64,000 nucleotides of DNA from Zizania palustris (GCA_019279435.1 JAAALK010000285.1:63784865-63848864); one strand, 5' to 3'; counted from the stretch's first letter, positions 12,236-24,199 are shown. A program made the numbers and translations. Notes: a model not told the origin generated them from the letters alone.

Positions 12236-12283
12236 CTTCCGGAGCCCTTGTCGAACAGGCCGGGCCTTCGGGTTTACAACTCT

Positions 12284-12335
12284 AGCCTACCCTAACTTGC
12301 TTGGGACTAAAAGGCTTTGTTGATGTTGATGTTGT
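12284..12335 (+). mobile_element. Probable Au-SINE 3' tail
   Basis: The segment reads AGCCTACCCTAACTTGCTTG, then GGGACTAAAAGGC, and ends in TTG-type repeats. This matches my memory of the 3' end of the plant Au SINE family. Only the tail is present, so it is a 5'-truncated copy. It abuts the broken end of Tat-1 pol. Confidence 0.5.
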
Positions 12336-12375
12336 TGACTGCTCTCCTTGCTATACATGCTATTCAGAGAAGCGT

Positions 12376-12389
12376 ATTCGAGGGGCTAC
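12376..12389 (+). promoter_or_regulatory. Polypurine tract before a Tat-type 3' LTR
   Basis: GAGGGGCTAC ends directly at the LTR start TGTTGGGG (12390). The same GAGGGGCTAC sits, on the minus strand, next to the other Tat-type LTR (50139-50152). The tract primes plus-strand DNA synthesis and fixes the left LTR edge and its plus orientation. Confidence 0.6.
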
Positions 12390-12905
12390 TGTTGGGGGAA
12401 AATACTTCATCATCATGATCCTCCAAGATTCCAAGCAAATACATTATGCGACGAAGATGAAGGCAAGTCTTAATCTTAGAGTCCAAGACTTGCCTCCGGG
12501 TTGAAGGGCTCGAAGACGAAGGGTCCATCCAGGTTCCAATCCGAAGAGACCCTTCAAAACACTTCCCCTCCGGAGTGGAAAACAACCAGAAGGATGAGAC
12601 GTCTGCTTTATCAACATCATTCGAGCATGTTTTACCATATTGACCCTATAAGGGATATCGAAATAGTATCCACTATGTCGGTTGTAATTAAGGGGTAAAA
12701 AGATCTTTTCCCTAGAGGTTTTACCTATAAATACCCCCGTTCTCACCCTGTAATAGGCATCAAATATTCATATATTTAATACACACTTCGAACTATTCTG
12801 AGCTATTATCCTATTTGGAGGCTTGAGATAGTCCGCATTCATAAACACTTTGTTTGTCGGTTCTTAATCCTATAGAACCTGTTAGCATAATCCGTTGCGC
12901 CAACA
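12390..12905 (+). repeat. Tat-type LTR, plus-oriented (3' or solo)
   Basis: The 516-bp segment is bounded by the inverted repeat TGTTGG...CCAACA. A TATA box (TATAAATA, 12726-12733) and GAAG-rich U3 sequence support the plus orientation. The polypurine tract is just upstream, so it is the right end of an element. That orientation is opposite to Tat-1 pol, so it belongs to another copy, or an inversion lies near 12284-12389. No matching target duplication is visible (GCTAC left, ATGTT right). Confidence 0.65.
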
Positions 12906-13268
12906 ATGTTATCTTCAATTCAGCGCCATATCATACATACCATTGGAGAGCGCTCATCGGCCCACATGTGTAAATTATCTATCTACTTTGTCGATGGCAT
13001 GCTCGCCCGATTGGTTCAACCATGGTCATCAGCCCTATGGCCGATTAGCATGATATTCCACGATTTCACCATATCTGCCATAGTCATCGGCTTGCTAGCT
13101 GATCGGCTATGCTACTGATTTTATCCATCCTATTTCCTTATCAGTTGTAGGGTCAAACTTATTAGTATGCCTTGAACCCCTTTTCTGAGAATGTAGTACC
13201 TGCACTAGAGTTAAGAAGATCTCTCAGGCCACACATGTGCCAAAGTGTGACAAAAAAACGCACCAACA
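12906..13268 (+). repeat. Gypsy-A 5' LTR, 3' part only
   Basis: This stretch matches 19767-19921 joined to 31768-31977, the Gypsy-A 3' LTR. It starts inside the LTR: the upstream two-thirds, including the TATA box, is missing and replaced by the Tat-type LTR ending at 12905. It ends CACCAACA. Directly downstream CTTTTTGCCACGTCCGG looks like a decayed tRNA-Asp-type primer-binding site, a type I know from other grass Ty3 elements. Confidence 0.7.
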
Positions 13269-13313
13269 CACTTTTTGCCACGTCCGGTGGAACCATACTT
13301 CAGCAATCTAGCC

Positions 13314-15580
13314 ATGGCGGGTGAACTCAACGACGACGGCATCATTCCGATCACCATGAAGACTTTAACTGAGGAATAGAGGACGGAGGTACAGAGAAAC
13401 ATTGACGCTTTCCAGGAGCTATGCCTGCAAGCCTACAGGATGACTCAGGCGAGTCCTATCTTAAGGGATTCGTTGCTAAGACCAGCTACGGCCGTGGAGA
13501 CCAGTCAACCAACGTAAAGCCCTCATTTCAGTTTCCAAGAGATCGTCGACAATGTGCTTCACCACAAGCTGATAAACCAATCTAGAACACTGGTCAACAC
13601 CCTTCACGGGCTGATCAAGAAGACTATTTATGACACTATAGCCCACGAACCACTACAAGGCTAGATGTATCTCCTCGATGCTTAGACCAGACTGCTATAG
13701 AATCTATAGTACACTCGGCCATCTCCACAACCGCAAGGGCTGACGAGGCAAGAGTAGCCGACCTTCTCGGTCGGCCATGAAGGAAATAGGGCGACCCAAC
13801 AATCGGCCCCTGCCCGGGGCATGCCGTCGAGCTCACAGAATAACCTTGAAAGAGGTGCGTCTGCACTGATCTCAACGGCCTTCCCCAGGCCAATGGGACA
13901 GGAGGTCACATATGGAATCACAAGGAACGTGCTGTCAGACATTGTGCCACCCAGGGGGGCACCCAATGGTATCCCTTAGGTGTACCATAGTACCGTGAAC
14001 TTCGGAGCACAACCTTATGGTGATGAGGGGAAATATAGACACAACGCTGCCCGATAGGAGAAATATCAATAGGCCCCAATGCTTGGACATTACCTAACCT
14101 TGGGATATCAAGAAGATGCCTGGGTGAATCAGATAACGGAGGTTATCAAAGATCAATTTGGGCTGAAGCCCAAAGAATAGGCGTACATGTATCGGCGACC
14201 GTACACAGAATGGTTCGACCGAGTACCACTACCTGGCTGATACAAGATACCCAACATCACCAAATTCTCAGGATAAGACTCGGTCTCCATGATCAATCAT
14301 ATCAGCCATTTCCTCGCCTAGTATGGGGAGACATCGGTTGATGAAGCGCTGAGGGTCCGGTTTTTCCCACTCTCACTATCAATATCGGCCTTCGCGTGGT
14401 TCACTTCACTACTGGTGGATTCTATCAGAGGATGGGCGGATCTAAAGAAGAAGTTTCACCAATATTTCTTCACTAACATTCAGGAGATGAAGCTTACCGA
14501 CTTGACGACCGTCAAGCAGAGAATGGATGAGTTGGTACAAGATTACATCTAGAGGTTCTGAGATGTACAGAGCAGATGCTACAGTTTGAGCCTCAGCGAC
14601 AATCAGTTGGTACAATTAGCATTTCAAGGACTTCTGAACCTAATTAAGGAGAGATTTTCATCACATGAGTTCGAGAGCCTCTCGCAACTGCTGCAAAAGG
14701 TATCGGCACATGAGAGCCGATTCTAAGAGGCTATGTGGGACATGTATCAGAAGAAAGTGGCATACACCCAAGTATACTGCTTGGACTCTGACAAGAGCAG
14801 CGACTCAAATGTAGAGGTCGGTATTGCCGAGTGGTCCAAGAATAAGAAACATGTTGCGTGCCCATGGGTGAAGCCGGCCGAAAAAGAGGAGAAGTAGGAT
14901 TTCGACATCAATAAGGCTGAAAAAATATTTGACCTATTGCTTAAAGAGAAGTAGATTCACCTGTTACTTGGCCACGTAATATCACATGCCGATGAGCTGA
15001 AGAAGAGGAAGTACTGCAGGTGGTACAATTGCCCATTACATCATACTAATGAGTGCAAAGTGTTCAGGCAACATATCCAATCGGCCATGGAGTAGGGCCG
15101 AATCAAGTTCGACGTTGGAAAGAAGACAATGAACAACGATAGTCACCTATTCCCAATCAACATGGTACATGCACATTACATTGGTGATTGGCGTATGAGG
15201 GAAAGTAGATGGACTGGCAGTAACATAACCTCGTCAGGCCTCATCAGGAAGTACTAGAGGAGGTCAGAAGAAAGGGAACACAACGAAGATGGTCATGGCT
15301 ACTCGCGCTTCAACCCCATTGGAATTGTGAATTCTCCAAGCTTTGTTGGAACGAGGGGCTACATCTACCATCCATGGACGACTGCCTGGGATGCAGTGCT
15401 AGTGGCAGGTTGCAAGACGATCATCAACAACGCAACATCAAGCTAAGGCCACGCGATCAAGAGGCTGTGTACCAAGGTTGTCACCCCAAGGGTATCGGTG
15501 CTAGAAAGGCTTGGTCCTGTCAATCCGAAAGGAATCAGCCAGATGGCTAATGATGACAAAGACGTACCAAAGAAGCCATA
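13314..15580 (+). pseudogene. Gypsy-A gag, riddled with stop codons
   Basis: From the ATG at 13314 one frame can be followed for over 700 codons with no obvious frameshift, interrupted by about twenty stops. Recognisable gag sequence starts near 14106 (WVNQITEVIKDQFGLKPKE) and continues through a capsid-like region (SISAFAWFTSLL, LKKKFHQYF). Near 15000 come CRWYNCPLHHTNEC and a following VFR, a nucleocapsid-type CCHC remnant. Most stops are TAG at positions where relatives have Gln; one TGA replaces Arg. This protein would form the particle and bind the element RNA; the copy is dead. Confidence 0.8.
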
Positions 15581-16370
15581 GTGGTGTTCCCCGGGATCTC
15601 CACAAGGACCCAGAAGAGAAGGGTGCAACATCTGTGGAAAAGAGAGGGGAAGGCACAGATACACGATGAGGAAGCTGATCGGCCCCGCAGAATCAAGAGT
15701 GAATGGCGACCAAAAGATAGGGCCGATCACAATGATAAAAAGGACGCAATAATAAACATGGTTTTCTTCCTCCCTGCGGAGTATCAGGCATCCAGCGAAG
15801 ATAACATGGATCACGCCAATACAATGTCTTAGTTGGTGTTGGCTCCAAAACGAACAATATTTGATAAGCCAGAAGACCCTAAGCATTGGCATCTAAGACC
15901 TCTCTACATCAAGGGACTGGTTAACGGGAAGCCGAAATCCAAGATGATGATAGATGGAGGGGCGGGTGTTAACTTGATGCATTATGCCACCTTTTGCAAT
16001 CTTAGTAATACGCCGAAAGACCTCATCAGGACGAACATGGTATTATGTGATTTCGGCGGCAACTCATCAGACATGATGGGAGTACTAAACACAAAGCTGA
16101 CAATTGGGAGCAAGATGATGCCGACCACTTTTTACGTCATAGAGGGGAAAGGATCTTATAGTTTGTTGTTGGGACGCGATTGGATACACGCGAATTGCTC
16201 CATCCCCTTGACAATGCATGAGAACCTCATGCAGTGAGTTGGCGATCAAGTGGAAATAGTTCCTGCTGATAAATCGGTTAACATAGCTACAGCTGATTTA
16301 TCGGTATGGGAAATAGAAGGAGTCGTCTGTCTATCGAGAAAGGCTTGGGATGGTAATTTTTTGTAAGTGT
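15581..16370 (+). pseudogene. Gypsy-A retroviral-type aspartic protease
   Basis: The frame shifts here relative to gag. An open stretch 15833-16237 contains the Ty3 protease core: LRPLYIKGLVNGKP, MIDGGAGVNLM (the catalytic D with GG in place of the usual SG, as in many grass Ty3 elements), and LLGRDWIHANCSIP. Similarity continues past a stop (TGA for Trp at 16235) to about 16320. A TAG lies just before the open stretch (15830). The protease would cleave the polyprotein. No RT or integrase follows in the normal place. Confidence 0.8.
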
Positions 16371-19006
16371 GAGACGATGGCATTAACCCGATCAATGAAG
16401 AACTGCCTAGGCTCGTCCTATAAAGGCGGCGCCAAATGAGCGAAAGATCCTCTAGCGAGCGATGGATCGAGACTACCACATTGGAGGACCTGGGAAAAGG
16501 CTGAACGAGTATTCAAGGGAACATTTCTCGATCATTCGGACGAAGCACGAATACCCGATGCCAATGGAATCGCCTTGAGACAACTGATGCAAATGCATCG
16601 CCCTTAGACCAAAACGCAACACAGGAATCTCAGAATCAGAAGAAGACAGACAAGAGATACTTAAGGAACATTGTTGATCGAAGCGTGAAAAAACTACGTG
16701 TGAGTCAGTCATTATTGGCGGAATCGCCTTGAGATGGCCGATGCGGAGACATTGCCTTAGTCAAAACTCAGAACCAAATCTTATAAAATTAACAGTATAC
16801 CCAGGATATTTCGAATTACAAGGCAAAGTACACTACGCGGATCCAGACTGATGCACAATGGACCCTTTTCGGCTTCACCAAGATAACTCCCTCTGAAGCA
16901 TGGCCGATTAAGAACGTATTTCGTTTATCCACGCCAAAGGAGTAGGGGCACCGAAACCCAAATTGGTTGTTGCCGATACTAGCCCGTATCATATCGGCCA
17001 ACCACTGGAGCTCACCACGGGGGCATCACGATTGGCCTCCTCTTGAAGGGGAAGGGCGATCAGAGGAGGTAGAAGGAAATAAGTAGATGTAAGTAAAAGG
17101 GCAAAAGTACTTACCTCGAGTACTGCATCAGCATCACCTGTGTCGAGTCACTCCTGGTAAATCGATGAGGAGCTATTGAAGATATATTGCTTCAATTCAC
17201 CCCACCATCGGTGGAAGGCATGGGAGGTCAGCCGACAGGTTGCCCATGAAGCAAGGTGTCTAGAGAGGATCCCATCGATCATGTGGGAAAGGCGGTCTCA
17301 CTCCAAGGCACTCATGACCCTCCCATGAGTTCGGATTTGGCCAACGAAAAAGAGATGGGGTTGGAGCTAACCGAAGCCCAACTACCTTGAGAAGACTGAT
17401 GGGTGATAAAACTCATAGGAGCACCGCCGAGGATGCTCATCGGTAAAATCAACAGGAAGCAAATAGGGAAAGGTGGTTGCTGAAAAGATACGAAGGGATT
17501 CCGTGTCCCAGGACACATTGGGCAGAACAAGCCGATGTGGGTGTTCATACTCCAAATGATATCCAAAAGGAAACCAGACAGTCCTGTCAGAGAATCCAAG
17601 GTAATAACTATTAAAGAAAAAAGCCAAGGCCATGGGAGACAATTGAAAAGTATGAAAGAATGCCCCCTCTTCGCCTAGAGAAGAGCAGTGGCGATAGGTG
17701 GGAACAGCCGATTCTAGAATATCGACAAGAAATTATGAATGAGTGAGAGGGGTTCCTCCAATAAGATCAGCTGTATAAACATTGAACCAAAGCTGGAGGA
17801 ACCACCACGGACCCTTGGGCCGGCCGATGAAGTTACCTGCCGATAGGTTGACTAACAAAAGGTGAAGGGAGCGATAGGTTGCCCCAATGAGGTAACAACT
17901 AATGATTGAAACTAAAAGGTCAGGGCCAGAGCCGACACACAAAAGACAAATTCCTCCAACCAGAGGTTGAGTAAAGCAATGTGTTCGCAAATGCCTACGG
18001 GGCCGGTTTTCTTGTTGTGCCTAATGATATATCGGCTCCATCTATCGACCGAGTTGATGCCATGGTCATGGTATGGTTGGAAACAAAGAGAGAGGTGATT
18101 GGTTGGTGAATCAATGTCAAGGCAAGATAAGAAGAAGATGTCAAGAAGAGTGGGACTCATCAGCCCATGGCCAAAAATGAAAGCATTTAGGGCATCAGAC
18201 CAGAAATAACAAGATGCGGCTAGCATCAGCTTGTTTAGGTACAGCTCAACCAGAGAAAGGTTGATGCAATGACTATTGTTGATCTAATCCCAAAAGGCAC
18301 GGTAAATAGCTGATACCCTGGGATACCAATCACGCTAGCCTGGGATAGAAGAAGGAAAGGATTCAAAGCCTAAATCCTATTCGGAGTAACGCATAGGGGA
18401 ATATTTGAAAGGTATCGGACAAATCTCAGCATTTATGAAATCTGTGGGGTCAGGATTGCCTAAATGACCTAGAAAGAAACTAAACAGATGAGTGAATATT
18501 GGAATAAAAATCTGGTTTCGTAGGCCCTGCCAAAACAAAAAGTAGGATCAAAAAGCGAGAAATGATGGGTGATTCAGGAATAAAGAAGAGAATGTCGGAG
18601 ACTTACTTGAGGGATCACATCAATGGTGTCCATTTTAGCACCGATGAGGTGCGTGTTCAATGAATAAAGATGGCGAGCGACGGCTGGCGCTGGAATGAAC
18701 GGTGAAAGATTTGAGGGCCAGAACAATTGATGGGTCGAAAGCATGAGAGGAAAGGGATTAAAGAAAGCCAAATATTTAGAGGACAGGATGATTTTTCGGC
18801 TGCCACACCAGACCAATCCTAGTAAAGCAATAAGGGAGAGAAGAGTTCTCGAAGCTAGAATATGATGGGATTTTAGAAGATGAAGGGTTTTAGCTGACAG
18901 GTAATGAATATCAAAAGATCGTGTGAACGGAATGAGGTGGTAGGGAATAATGACTAATAGTTTTGAAACATCAGAAGCAACTTAGTGCTCCAAAACTGGG
19001 GGCATG
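16371..19006. other. Gypsy-A internal region without recognisable pol
   Basis: About 2.6 kb between the protease and the 3' LTR has no RT, RNase H or integrase motif in any frame that I can recognise; open frames are short. It ends in a polypurine stretch (AAAACTGGGGGCATG, 18992-19006) just before the LTR. The element may be a non-autonomous type that kept gag and protease only, or pol may have been replaced. Confidence 0.6.
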
Positions 19007-19921
19007 TGTTGACGCTAAGATTTAGTAAAGCTCAGGCCCACTAAAGATGACACACGGTCAATAGAAGTCAAAGAGGATCCATTCAGAGATGGTCAAGGAA
19101 GCCCATACATGTTGTTACAAGATGATCGGATGCAGAAGAGCCGATGGAGATAAAGGTGAGAAGAAGATAAAGATTATCCGAAATAGGTTAGATAGAGTGC
19201 TTGGATGACAAGTCTCTGAACTATAAATATGTACCCCTAGTTAGCTTAGAAACACACATCTCTATCAAATAACTACTCGACACATCGCCACCCTTGGCTT
19301 CCAAGATTAATCCTGGTGGGATTCGGCATTCGGAGCTGGGCTACATCGTTTTGATCTTCAGTGAAGAGATGAGTCCTGCCACCCCAACGACCGTATCGAC
19401 TAGGTCAGTATCCTCATGGCTGCATCAGTTTGATCTCTTGAGGTGAACATTGAAATAGTACGGTCGCCAGTTTTCCTTGGTGTATCGGCTAGGTCTAAGG
19501 CTACATCAGATTGATCTCTTAGATTGATGTGATCTAGGTGTGATAGTTTGAGGCTTCATCAGATAAGTCCGACATCTCTTGCTATTGCATCTCTTTCATA
19601 TTTTATACCGTTCATCTAAATAAAGCATGCTCAATAGTTTGACATAATATTAAGATCATCATGATTAGCTACTGTCTTGGTTAGGTACGATCTAGTTATT
19701 GTGATGATTTTCATGATATAGACATATTATCTGACACATTTTATTTATTTTGTTGGAGTACAAGCTAACTGGTTATCTTCAATTCAGCGCCATATCATAC
19801 CTACCATCGGAGAGCACTCATCGGCCCACATGCGTAAATTATATATATCATCGACCGATGGCATGCTCGTCTGATTGGTTCAGCCATGTCATCTGCCCTA
19901 TGGCCAATCGGCATGATATTC
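19007..19921 (+). repeat. Gypsy-A 3' LTR, left part
   Basis: The LTR begins TGTTGACGC right after a polypurine tract. It holds a TATA box (TATAAATA, 19222-19229). The segment from 19767 matches 12906 onward. The LTR is cut at 19921 by the Tekay insertion and resumes at 31768. Total LTR length would be about 1.1 kb. Confidence 0.7.
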
Positions 19922-22900
19922 TGTAACACCCCTAATTTCCAAAAGAAATAAAAATACATTTTATTCTCTGAAAAGAATTATTTTATTCCCTTAATGCCAC
20001 TCATGCTTAAATGAGCTCAAACCTAGATGAAATGTCCAAACCAGAGCCTAGAAAATTTTGTATATGATCCCAAGGCCAAGAAATATTTTTGAGAATTTTT
20101 ACAGATTTTTATCACTCTTGGAGGCAACCCAAATATTTTAAACTAATTTCAGCAATTAAATTTATTTGAAAAGCATTTTAAACAGTAATGGCCCCCTCCC
20201 CCTCTTCTCCCTCCACCAGCCGGCCCAACCCACTCCCTCCTCGCACCCCACACTAATAGTTGGGCCCCGCTCGTCAGCCACCTCCTCTCCCTCCGCGCGC
20301 GCACCTGACTTCCTGACCACACCTGTCGGCGCCGACTCCCTCTCTCAGCTGAGCCCGACCCCACCCGTCAGTGCGTCCCGTTGCCACGCACTTGCCCCGT
20401 GCCCGCTGGCCTGTGGCCCCCGCCTGTTAGGACCGTCGTCTACCTCACGCTCCCCCTAACTCCGCCGGCCATCGATCCCGCCTAGGATCCACCCCGCTAG
20501 GCCCCCTCCCATCAATTCGTCGCCGGTTTAATGCAACCCGAGGCCCGCCGGCCGTTTAATCACGTTAAGGGACGCGTTTAAGCCCCGGGATCGCAGTTCC
20601 CGTGCATGGCGAGACCTTGCTAGCGAGTAAAAGCCCTCCCCTCGGCTTTCCTTGCATGTGCCCCCCTCTGACGCCCGCCGATGCCTCTATTTAAACCCCT
20701 GGCCTCCACCGCGTCCAGCCCGCACGTCCGATCACGTTGTGAACAAACCTGAGCGCCCCACCTCGGTTTTTAGCACCACACCGCCACCCTCGCTCTAGCC
20801 ACCACTCGCCGTCGCCGGAGTCCCCCTCCATCCTCGATGACCGCGTAGTTGTGACCACAGGCGCCACACCGAGCTCGGCCACCACTCCATCACCGACGAA
20901 CCCCGCTGGAACCACATCGCCGACGAGGACCCGAACGTCTTTGCGCCCCCGCTCATCGCCGGCCTCGCTTCGACGACCATATCACCTCGCCAATGGTACC
21001 CTCATGTTCCCCATAGTCCCCCTCCTTTCATTTAGCCCTTAGGATCCACCACCGTCGGTCGCCTTGGTCACTAGCACCTCACCGTCACTGGAGAAGATAA
21101 CTGGCATGGGTAGAGTACCCATGCCGTGTTGGATTCATCCTCGACCACGCGATCGCGATCCGACGGTCGAGATTAAATCGATCCCTCGGTTTAATCTGGC
21201 CTGTCAGATTTGAGCGAAGCGGTACATTTTAATCTCGCGCGTCCGTTAGTTTTTAAAACCCATAGTGAATCTGAGCCCTTCATCGCGTACCGGTTCGATG
21301 TTTTAATCCTGGCCGTCCACGTTAACTTAACTCTCCCGCCTCACCCGCAGCCGCCCGATCGCGATCCAATGGCGATCCGCGATCCGGTGCACACGAACAG
21401 TGCACATGTTCACGGTGGATTCAGTTCACCGTGGACCGGCAACTGTTTAGGATTAAATTTAAATTCTAGAAATAGTTTTAAACTTCTAAAATTCATATCT
21501 TGCTCATTTTAACTCTAAAATTAACCATTTCAATTCCAGAAAATAATTTTATTCTCTACATGTTGGTACAATAAAAACAATAGGTTTATTTTGAGTATTT
21601 TATGTTTATTTAATAAAGTATTCAAATATACTTTAGGATAAACTCAAAATTTGTCCATTTCAACATTAGGAAAATTTATCTTTTATCCCCTTCATATTGG
21701 TGTAAATAAAACACTAGGTTCATTCTGAACTTTTTATTTTAAATTAATTGGAAGTTTAAAATACATTAGTTTACATTTTTGTTCCTTTTTAGAAAATCCC
21801 TAACTCCCTCTAAATTCATTTTAAACATCCCTATAATAATTTCCGAAGCTCAATAACTTTATTTTCCTTAAATTTAACCCAATCAAAACCTATATGATTA
21901 TTGTGTGATTTTGGATTGTTTATTGAATGTTATGTTTATTATTCATATCAAAAATACTACCCCGCCGCCGAGGAGCCGAAGTACTTCCTAGAAGTCCCTC
22001 CCTCACCTTTCGCTGAACAAGGCAAGTCACCAAACGAATCTTTTGAGCATATTGAACCCAGTTTTGTTAAACTATCGCTAAAACACATAGGTTATACATG
22101 CATTAGTCAATAAAAGCCCTACATTATATTTATTTAGATCCCCGACCTTGATGTGCAACCCAAGCCATGCTATCTAGCCTAAACTCCTTGTCACCATATT
22201 ATTAGTACTAGTAGATAGTGTCCGATGTATCGACACAATTGCTATAGGTTAAAAATGAGTCGTGGCGATTTGGAATCTACTATATGATCCTCGTTATTCT
22301 CATCTCTGGAATTTTGTTGGTGATAGAATTATAGTTAAGTGTATGCATGTGGGTTCCGGGTGCAAGCTAGGGCATTGGTCGGTAGCACCCGGGGCACTAT
22401 AAGGACCAGTCTGTGGGATCCGTTGCAATATATTTCCGTACTAACCACAAGTCTAGTGGGTAAGTCCTAACTAAGGTATGGAGTGTTCCAATCTGAGGCA
22501 CCACTTGGAGATGGGTCAAGAAGGACCTGCGGGTGGCTTGTACCGACGTGGCATAAAAGGGGGTGCGACGTTAGCCAGGATGCGGCCTGGCGCACCAGTG
22601 AACCCTAGAGTAGGTGATTATCGCGTGGAGCATTTCATGCTGAGGTTTTGGCATGAGTTCCTGTGATATGGGTCATCTCGTTACACTTTGGTGTTTTGGA
22701 TGAGTGTGTGCCTTGTGGGTACAGTGGTACACCTCTTATCAGAGTCTTAAATCTTTCGAAAAGCCGAGCCCACGGTCAAGGGCGGGTTGCGTGACATCCC
22801 ATAGTTAGTTTACTCTTAATGTATGTGCATGATGACTTGGTACGTAAGGACTGTTGTGCGAGGAGGGAAAACATACTCCTCGAGTTAGATGGTATTATGA

Positions 22901-23323
22901 TGTTCATGTTTAATATTCCGATGATTATATTTGACTACACTAAATGCAATAATTGAAAAATGTACTTTTCCGCACTTTTAGCCATTATCCTTCCTTTGTT
23001 ATTATCTTGCACTACTATTGCATTTGCGATGGCTTGTTGAGTAATTTGTGTACTCATACCCGTTGGACACACAATTCAGAGGATGCCTACTACGAGGAAG
23101 ATAGTCTGGAGTAGCGACCCAGTCAAGAAGAAAGATCTTGAAGAAGATGTTCGTCATGCTATTTATTTTTGATGTTTATTTTATTTTTACACTTATGTAA
23201 TAATGTGGTCTGCGTACCACGAATGATTGCCCGTATGTATGTTGTCGCATGATGAACCTCTTGTATTATTGTTTTTCTTTGGAAATTCAATAATGTTCCG
23301 ATTTGATAAATCGAGGCGTCACA
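19922..23323 (+). repeat. Tekay 5' LTR
   Basis: It is 3402 bp, about 415 bp longer than the 3' LTR. Two blocks, roughly 20296-20508 and 21065-21290, are absent from the 3' LTR. The first 1.5 kb is GC-rich with a TATA-like TATTTAAA at 20689-20696; the rest is A/T-rich. Confidence 0.92.
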
Positions 23324-23326
23324 AGA

Positions 23327-23338
23327 TGGTATCAGAGC
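23327..23338 (+). other. Primer-binding site, tRNA-Met type
   Basis: TGGTATCAGAGC lies three bases after the LTR end and is complementary to the 3' end of plant initiator tRNA-Met, the usual primer of this group. The match breaks after 12 bases. Confidence 0.85.
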
Positions 23339-23462
23339 TGACTTGACTGTATGAAGCCAAACAGACCAGCCTAACACTTAGTTGGATAAAACCTATTTCA
23401 TGAAAACCTACTTTATAACTTTGTTCCTTCCCTCACTTTTCTTCAACTTGTTGTTTTTGTAG

Positions 23463-24199
23463 ATGCCGGTCTACCAAGTCCACAGCTTCTGCCGTTACTT
23501 TGAGGGCTTCGTCAGGGAGCTCCAAATGATGGTCACTTTCCTTGTGTTCCTCTTTGAGCCCGAATTCCATGGCGTGTATATGGAAGAGTTTGCGGGACAA
23601 TGCGATGTCTCCCTCACCATCCATGGATCCGGCGAGCATCTGCCATTCTTCACGGTAGCACTTGGGGGCCCAACCTTCGACGTCGCATGCCAACACGTCG
23701 CCCTCCAAACCCTCATGGAGCTGAGGATGATCTACGATGATCCTCTTCAGAACTCGTCATTCCGGCTTGTGCCGAAGCGCACTCCCGGTGCCCACCGCAG
23801 CATCTACATTGGAGTCCACTTCGATCGTGATCCGGTCATGGCCCAGCAGACACGTCTTCTTCATGCCATGGATGATCTCCATACCGAGGATGTGCTTGAC
23901 GCCGAGGAGCACCACGAGGCGGTCAAATTTCTTCATCAGGAGACGAAGAGCTTGATCCAACAGAATGGCGAGCTGCAGCGTAAGATCATACAGCTGTAGA
24001 AGGACATAGCAGAGATGATTCCCCTCACCCCAAGAGGATCCCGCCACACATCACGGCCGCCGGACTGTCCAGCTCCAGCGCTCCTGCTTCGCGCCCTGCC
24101 ATCGTCGCTGACCCTATCATCGAGAACTTTCTCGAATCCACCGTCCCTGAGGACCCTCGTGGTTCCAAGAGCATGGAGACTGCCCCGAATGGCGAGTAG
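23463..24199 (+). pseudogene. Extra upstream ORF (ORF0-like) of the Tekay element
   Basis: The frame opens at ATG 23463 and runs 178 codons to a TAG at 23997; coding sequence seems to continue through a frameshift near 24030-24045 to a TAG at 24197, giving about 245 residues. The protein has a hydrophobic, mixed beta-like N-terminal half (PVYQVHSFCRYFEGF, HFDRDPVMAQQTRLLHAMDD) and an acidic C-terminus. It shows no gag or enzyme motif. RIRE3/RIRE8-type elements are reported to carry an ORF0 upstream of gag; this fits the position, but I know no function. A separate gag begins at 24407. Confidence 0.6.

Larger units (their letters stand above)
5291..12283 (-). mobile_element. Tat-1: partial Tat-lineage Ty3/gypsy element
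   Basis: Pol lies on the minus strand (12235 down to about 9290) in the order RT, RNase H, archaeal-type RNase H, integrase. The second RNase H is diagnostic of the Tat lineage (relatives: Ogre, Grande, RIRE2). Downstream of pol in the element's own direction come a tandem array (8701-9064) and a plus-strand antisense ORF with introns (5291 to about 8330). The LTR next to that ORF would lie in or beyond the gap. The gag/protease side is lost: pol stops abruptly near 12240-12283, where a SINE-like tail begins. The element is broken by frameshifts and truncated at both ends. Confidence 0.8.

Noticed and set aside
17382..18226. Minus-strand frames of 85-104 codons rich in hydrophobic residues
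   Set aside because: They lie in the Gypsy-A non-coding interior and have no recognisable domain or neighbouring frame.
23323..23340. tRNA-Met-like sequences after LTRs (also 33655, 38815, 54008)
   Set aside because: They are only 12-18 bases complementary to a tRNA end; they are primer-binding sites, not tRNA genes.
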